In this document: one piece after another, positions 61,179-64,000 of the stretch
Layout of the letters: every line of letters starts with the position of its first letter
Position numbering within the stretch: position 1 is the stretch's first letter
Assembly (NCBI GenBank): GCA_934467415.1
Contig: CAKSLQ010000001.1
Coordinates: forward strand, 259,375 to 323,374
Direction: 5' to 3'
DNA: 64,000 nucleotides
Source: an uncultured Eubacteriales bacterium
Lineage (GTDB): Bacteria; Bacillota; Clostridia; Oscillospirales; CAG-272
Translations under genes and position numbers: made by a program
The notes under the pieces: generated by a model
What the model saw: the letters and a program-made list of their open reading frames with translations, nothing else
Told to the model about the DNA's origin: nothing
Databases searched by the model: none

Positions 61179-61269
61179 AATCATCCTCCGATCACAGGTC
61201 TGTAAACATTATAGCACGGCAGATGCGGAATGGCTATTGCAATCTATCCGGATGTTTGTACAAAAAGTA

Positions 61270-61854
61270 TCAGTCGAACCGCAGCGTTTCCACGTCCGGA
61301 TCCACCGCACGCAGGGCGGCAAAAGGCAAAAACGGCGCCGGCGTGTCCGCATGTTCGGCCAGTATTTTCTCCATCCAGATCATATCCAGCCACCTGCCGA
61401 GTTTATAGCCGCACTTATGAAAATGCGCAACCGTTGTATAGCCGAGTTTTTCGTGAAACTGCTCGCTCCCCGCGCTCGGATAAGTGATGCAGGCATTCAG
61501 ATTGGTCACATGCTGCCGCCGCAGAACTTCCTCCATTGCAGCGTAGAGCGCCTTGCCGATGCCCGCTCCCCGAAAGTCTTTCCGGACATAGACAGACAAC
61601 TCGACCGCCCAAGCATACGCCGCACGGTTTTTGAACGGGCCCGCATAGGCATAACCGACCGGTTCGCCGTCCGACAGCGCGATCAGGTACGGGTAGCGTT
61701 CGAGCGTATGCGCAATGCGCGCCGTAAATTCCTCAAGCGTCGGCACGTCGTATTCAAATGTAATGGTCGTGTTTTCCACATAGGGCTTATAGATGGCAAG
61801 CAGCGCGGCGGCATCGTCCGGCGCTGCAATGCGGAGCTTCAGTTTGTCTTCCAT
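61270..61854 (-). CDS. GNAT N-acetyltransferase, phosphinothricin-acetyltransferase type
   Basis: 194 residues. The whole chain fits the PAT/BAR-like group: IAAPDDAAALLAIYKPYVENTTITFEYDVPTLEEF at the N-terminus, AVELSVYVRKDFRGAGIGKALYAAMEE with the R-x-x-G-x-G/A acetyl-CoA loop, and YPSAGSEQFHEKLGYTTVAHFHKCGYKLGRW. Known members acetylate phosphinothricin or methionine sulfone-like amines. The natural substrate here is unknown. The next gene on this strand (MGMT-like) lies seven bases upstream, so the pair is cotranscribed. Confidence 0.88.
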   Translation of the reverse strand: MEDKLKLRIAAPDDAAALLAIYKPYVENTTITFEYDVPTLEEFTARIAHTLERYPYLIALSDGEPVGYAYAGPFKNRAAYAWAVELSVYVRKDFRGAGIGKALYAAMEEVLRRQHVTNLNACITYPSAGSEQFHEKLGYTTVAHFHKCGYKLGRWLDMIWMEKILAEHADTPAPFLPFAALRAVDPDVETLRFD

Positions 61855-61861
61855 AGCCGCC

Positions 61862-62161
61862 TCACATTCTGTATTTGGACAGGTCGACCCTGCCGTCGAT
61901 CACTTCAACGCCCTCGGCGCGCAGCATCTCTGCCTGCACATCGGAGCCGCCGAAAACAAACGCATCCGCAAGTTTCCCCTGCGCATTCAAAACGCGGTGG
62001 CACGGCACTTCGCCGAAATAAGGATTCATATGCAGCGCGTTGCCCACCACGCGGCAGAGCCGCGGGTTGCCGACCATGGCGGCAACCTGCGCATAGGTCG
62101 CCACCCTCCCGCGCGGGATCGTCATCACCGCGGCGTAGATTCTTTCGTAAAGTTCGTTCAT
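61862..62161 (-). CDS. MGMT-like DNA-binding domain protein (O6-alkylguanine type)
   Basis: 99 residues from the ATG at 62161 with GGAGGAG upstream. It is a free-standing DNA-binding/active-site domain: IYAAVMTIPRGRVATYAQVAAMVGNPRLCRVVGNALHMNP and the VPCHRVLNAQGKL active site with its Cys. The N-terminal domain of classic Ada/Ogt is missing. Alkyltransferase-like proteins have Trp or Ala at the Cys position; because Cys is kept here, alkyl transfer is possible. It may repair or flag alkylated guanine. Confidence 0.9.
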   Translation of the reverse strand: MNELYERIYAAVMTIPRGRVATYAQVAAMVGNPRLCRVVGNALHMNPYFGEVPCHRVLNAQGKLADAFVFGGSDVQAEMLRAEGVEVIDGRVDLSKYRM

Positions 62162-62217
62162 GGGTCTCCTCCGCAAGCTGGTTTCATTATAGCGTATCAC
62201 CGACCGGAGTGCAATGC

Positions 62218-62475
62218 TTACTCGAATTTTTCTTTTGCACCCTCAAACAGCTCCTCCATCGGAATCTGCAGAACCTGCGCGATGGCATACGCCTCAATAT
62301 CCGTGACCGTGCGCGATAAGTCTTCGATGCGCGAAACCGAGCCGCGGCATACATACACGCCCATAAGCTCGAGCTTGCCGGACAATGCCTGCTGACTCAT
62401 CTTGCGCTGTTTGCGGTACTTCCGGACCGTTGCGCCGATCAGATTCATTTCGGTTCCATCAATAATTCTTGCCAT
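62218..62475 (-). CDS. XRE-family HTH regulator
   Basis: 85 residues from the ATG at 62475 with AGAGGTAG upstream. The Cro/C1-type HTH is LIGATVRKYRKQRKMSQQAL and RGSVSRIEDLSRTVTDIEAYAIAQVLQI. The acidic C-terminal helix is short, with no ligand domain. It is divergent from the TM2 gene across 160 bases that hold a promoter and repeated GGACAAAA sites. Autoregulation and control of TM2 are therefore likely. Confidence 0.88.
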   Translation of the reverse strand: MARIIDGTEMNLIGATVRKYRKQRKMSQQALSGKLELMGVYVCRGSVSRIEDLSRTVTDIEAYAIAQVLQIPMEELFEGAKEKFE

Positions 62476-62511
62476 ATTTCTACCTCTTTTCGTATTTTTT
62501 TCAAAAATGTC

Positions 62512-62540
62512 TTGACAAAGGACAAAATTGATTGTAAAAT
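62512..62540 (+). promoter_or_regulatory. Sigma-A promoter of the TM2 gene
   Basis: TTGACA (62512-62517), a 17-base spacer and TAAAAT (62535-62540). A half-site AGGACAAAA (62519-62527) lies within the spacer. Confidence 0.85.
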
Positions 62541-62553
62541 ACACTCAACCAGT

Positions 62554-62576
62554 TTTTGTCCTGTCATAGGACAAAA
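62554..62576 (+). promoter_or_regulatory. Palindromic operator between the XRE and TM2 genes
   Basis: TTTTGTCCT-N5-AGGACAAAA is a perfect inverted repeat of 9-base arms, just downstream of the TM2 promoter. A third copy of the arm lies 49 bases upstream in the promoter spacer. The likely binder is the adjacent XRE protein. Confidence 0.65.
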
Positions 62577-62635
62577 CGGAAAAAGATTTGCAATTATTCC
62601 GACAGAATGATTGCACAGTTTTAGGAGGTATTTTC

Positions 62636-62851
62636 ATGGCAGACCAGATTTCGAACAAATCCAAGGGCGTGGCAGCGGCACTTTGCTTCCTGCTCGGACC
62701 GCTCGGCATCCACCGTTTCTATGTCGGCAAGATCGGCACGGGCATCCTGTATCTGCTCACGCTGGGCGTTTTCGGCATCGGCTGGATTTACGACTTCATC
62801 GTAATCCTCTGCGGCTCCTTCAAGGACAAAGACGGCGCAGTTCTGAAGTGA
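62636..62851 (+). CDS. TM2 domain membrane protein
   Basis: 71 residues from the ATG at 62636 with AGGAGG upstream. The TM2 signature is KGVAAALCFLLGPLGIHRFYVGKIGTGILYLLTLGVFGIGWIYDFIVIL: two membrane helices joined by a short loop with GIHRFYVGK. The role of TM2 proteins in bacteria is poorly known. It sits under a strong promoter with apparent XRE operators and is followed by a terminator. Confidence 0.92.
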   Translation: MADQISNKSKGVAAALCFLLGPLGIHRFYVGKIGTGILYLLTLGVFGIGWIYDFIVILCGSFKDKDGAVLK

Positions 62852-62855
62852 GAGC

Positions 62856-62890
62856 AAACAAGCCGCCGCAAAGCCTGCGGCGGCTTGTTT
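62856..62890 (+). terminator. Terminator after the TM2 gene
   Basis: A 15-bp perfect stem, AAACAAGCCGCCGCA / TGCGGCGGCTTGTTT, around AAGCC; the 3' arm ends in T's and CTTC follows. It ends 20 bases before the patatin start, so the patatin may depend on read-through. Confidence 0.82.
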
Positions 62891-62910
62891 CTTCGGAAAC
62901 GGGAGGCAAT

Positions 62911-63762
62911 ATGAAAATTGGATTGGTTCTGTCCGGCGGCATGGTGCGCGGCGCCCTGCAGATCGGCGCGCTGAAGGCCATTCGGGAATACCTCGCCCCG
63001 TCGGAAATTGAGGTTTTCAGCTGCGCATCCATCGGCGCGCTCAACGGTTACGCCTTCGCAACGGACAGATTGAAAGAGTTGGAGGCGCTTTGGCTCAGCG
63101 TATGCGCGGACAACAGCCGGTTATTCATCAATCGTGCCGTCAAGTGCAGTTTGTTTCAGAATACAGTCGACCGCCTGTATGTGCCGGGCGACAAGTTGCC
63201 CGGCGAATTCTACATTCCGCTCTTGAATTTCAAAGAAAAAGCAGTCGAGTACACAAACATAAGCGCCGTGCCGTCAGAGATGTATCCGACTTATCTGCGG
63301 GCGGGCGTGTCCATGCCGATATACAGCAAATCCATACAAATCGGGAGCAGCTTTTACAACGACGGCGCGTTTGTAGACAACACACCGATTTTTCCGCTGT
63401 ATGAAAAATCGCTGGACTATATCCTTTGCATCTATTTTGACGACTGCAACACTTCCTTTGAAAACGAGGCGTTTGACAGGAAAGTCGTCAAACTGCCGCT
63501 GCCGCTGAAAAAGCTGTTCACCGAGACTTTTGTTCTGAACAAAGCCGAAGTCACGGAGATGATTGCACGCGGTTATGACGCCACAAAGCAGACGCTGGAG
63601 ATTGTCTTCAAAAACGGAACGCAGGATGTCGACTTCATCCGCAGCGTTTCTGCGCTGCTCGATAAAGGTGAACCGAAAAACTACCGGGTAACCGGCGATA
63701 TAGTCGTCCGCAATCTCTACAAGGTCACCAAACAAATTGCCAAAAGAAAGGTGTTGTTATAA
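62911..63762 (+). CDS. Patatin-like phospholipase
   Basis: 283 residues from the ATG at 62911 with GGGAGG upstream. The oxyanion loop is LSGGMVRGALQIGALKAI (residues 7-24). The nucleophile Ser40 stands in CASIGALNG, where the usual first Gly of GxSxG is Cys. The second catalytic residue is Asp151 in YNDGAFVDN. No signal peptide is present. Patatins cleave acyl chains from membrane lipids; bacterial members serve in lipid turnover, virulence or, in some defence loci, as effectors. No partner cyclase or sensor gene is nearby, so housekeeping lipid hydrolysis is the safer reading. Confidence 0.88.
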   Translation: MKIGLVLSGGMVRGALQIGALKAIREYLAPSEIEVFSCASIGALNGYAFATDRLKELEALWLSVCADNSRLFINRAVKCSLFQNTVDRLYVPGDKLPGEFYIPLLNFKEKAVEYTNISAVPSEMYPTYLRAGVSMPIYSKSIQIGSSFYNDGAFVDNTPIFPLYEKSLDYILCIYFDDCNTSFENEAFDRKVVKLPLPLKKLFTETFVLNKAEVTEMIARGYDATKQTLEIVFKNGTQDVDFIRSVSALLDKGEPKNYRVTGDIVVRNLYKVTKQIAKRKVLL

Positions 63763-63767
63763 GCAGG

Positions 63768-63887
63768 ATGAAACGAAAAATCATACTGATCGCCGGCATG
63801 ATCGGTATTGCAGCCATCACCACCGTCGGGATCCTCGGCCTGAAAAGGCGAGATCCGCACGGGCGAAGAAAAAAGGCGCGCAGATAA
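63768..63887 (+). CDS. Tiny single-span membrane protein (39 residues)
   Basis: An open frame five bases after the patatin stop encodes MKRK, a hydrophobic stretch (ILIAGMIGIAAITTVGILGL) and a very basic tail (KRRDPHGRRKKARR). This is the layout of a single-pass protein with a positive-inside C-terminus. The ribosome-binding site is weak (AGCAGG touching the ATG), but the frame ends exactly before a strong terminator, which supports a real last gene of the operon. No family is recognised. Confidence 0.5.
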   Translation: MKRKIILIAGMIGIAAITTVGILGLKRRDPHGRRKKARR

Positions 63888-63888
63888 C

Positions 63889-63920
63889 AAAAAAGAGAGA
63901 CGAAACCGTCTCTCTTTTTT
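63889..63920 (+). terminator. Terminator after the patatin/small-protein unit
   Basis: A 14-bp perfect stem, AAAAAAGAGAGACG / CGTCTCTCTTTTTT, around AAAC. The T-run lies within the 3' arm. The remaining 80 bases to the window end hold no recognisable gene. Confidence 0.92.
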
Positions 63921-64000
63921 GTCTGAATGTTCACTCAAAACTGAACAAATAGGAAGAATTGCATACAACGAAGCTGATGCATGAATCGAATCGCAAATGC

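Noticed and set aside
62218..63762. Reading the XRE-TM2-patatin genes as an antiphage (CBASS-like) system
   Set aside because: CBASS needs a nucleotide cyclase next to the patatin effector. None is present, and the TM2 gene has its own terminator before the patatin.
63921..64000. AAAACTGAACAA near the window end, reminiscent of rRNA spacer or leader sequences
   Set aside because: Only a short match from memory, with no 16S, 23S, 5S or tRNA sequence following inside the window. It may be an rRNA leader beyond the edge but cannot be supported here.

Overview
The window reads as a chromosomal segment of an uncultured-type, GC-rich Clostridia (Firmicutes), probably gut-associated and close to Oscillospirales/Ruminococcaceae. 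The grounds are the gene content and gene order: CtsR-ClpC, RbgA-RnhB-YraN, NusB-XseAB-IspA-TlyA-NadK-ArgR-RecN, WhiA, a T-box leader, an ANTAR regulator, a type III glutamine synthetase, spore-type SpoIID and peptidoglycan-binding proteins, and a dockerin-bearing glycoside hydrolase. No rRNA, tRNA, CRISPR array, prophage or insertion sequence was recognised. Genes are densely packed and no gene-free stretch exceeds about 250 bases.

Layout. 1-7812 (minus): a nitrogen-assimilation operon of type III glutamine synthetase, an ammonium transporter fused to a PII domain, a T-box leader, asparagine synthase, and glutamate synthase (cut by the window edge). 7885-9881 (minus): two lipoproteins behind a truncated ECF-type sigma factor, partly AT-rich. 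9969-11899 (plus): a type I glutamine synthetase and an ANTAR RNA-binding regulator. 11944-15295: pyrG, a HAD phosphatase, thiN, rplS. 15544-25985 (plus): phosphoglycerate-mutase/homoserine-kinase-like protein, lepB, rbgA, rnhB, yraN, a dipeptidase, thrC, a phosphoesterase, tig, clpP, clpX. 26147-34269: an AraC regulator, a HAD phosphatase, purA, purB, an HPr-like protein without the catalytic histidine, a class A PBP and a BofC-like protein. 34275-48443 (minus): dnaE, whiA, murB, tyrS, then recN-argR-nadK-tlyA-ispA-xseB-xseA-Kae1-like-nusB. 48650-54058: small envelope proteins, prs, and a three-gene spore-type peptidoglycan-binding operon with a possible sigma-E promoter. 54139-57255: ctsR-clpC with tandem CtsR boxes. 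57312-63887: a solute-binding lipoprotein, a GH43-dockerin protein, GNAT, an MGMT-like protein, an XRE regulator divergent from a TM2 protein, a patatin and a tiny membrane protein.

The most interesting unit is the nitrogen locus, 1-11899. Both glutamine synthetase genes have a strong sigma-A promoter whose transcript should begin within a few bases of a hairpin with an A-x-x-G hexaloop (AAGGGA, AAGGAG, AAGGAT). The hairpins overlap terminator-like stems, as expected for ANTAR antitermination, and an ANTAR protein is encoded directly after the second synthetase. Its receiver domain has lost the phospho-acceptor aspartate (Asn59), so phosphorylation is unlikely to be its input. In the larger operon a T-box with an AAC (Asn) specifier lies between amt-PII and asnB-gltB, so tRNA-Asn charging may set asnB, and possibly gltB, independently of the synthetase and transporter. 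This is a layered RNA-level nitrogen circuit. Its components are known types; the specific arrangement is what deserves testing.
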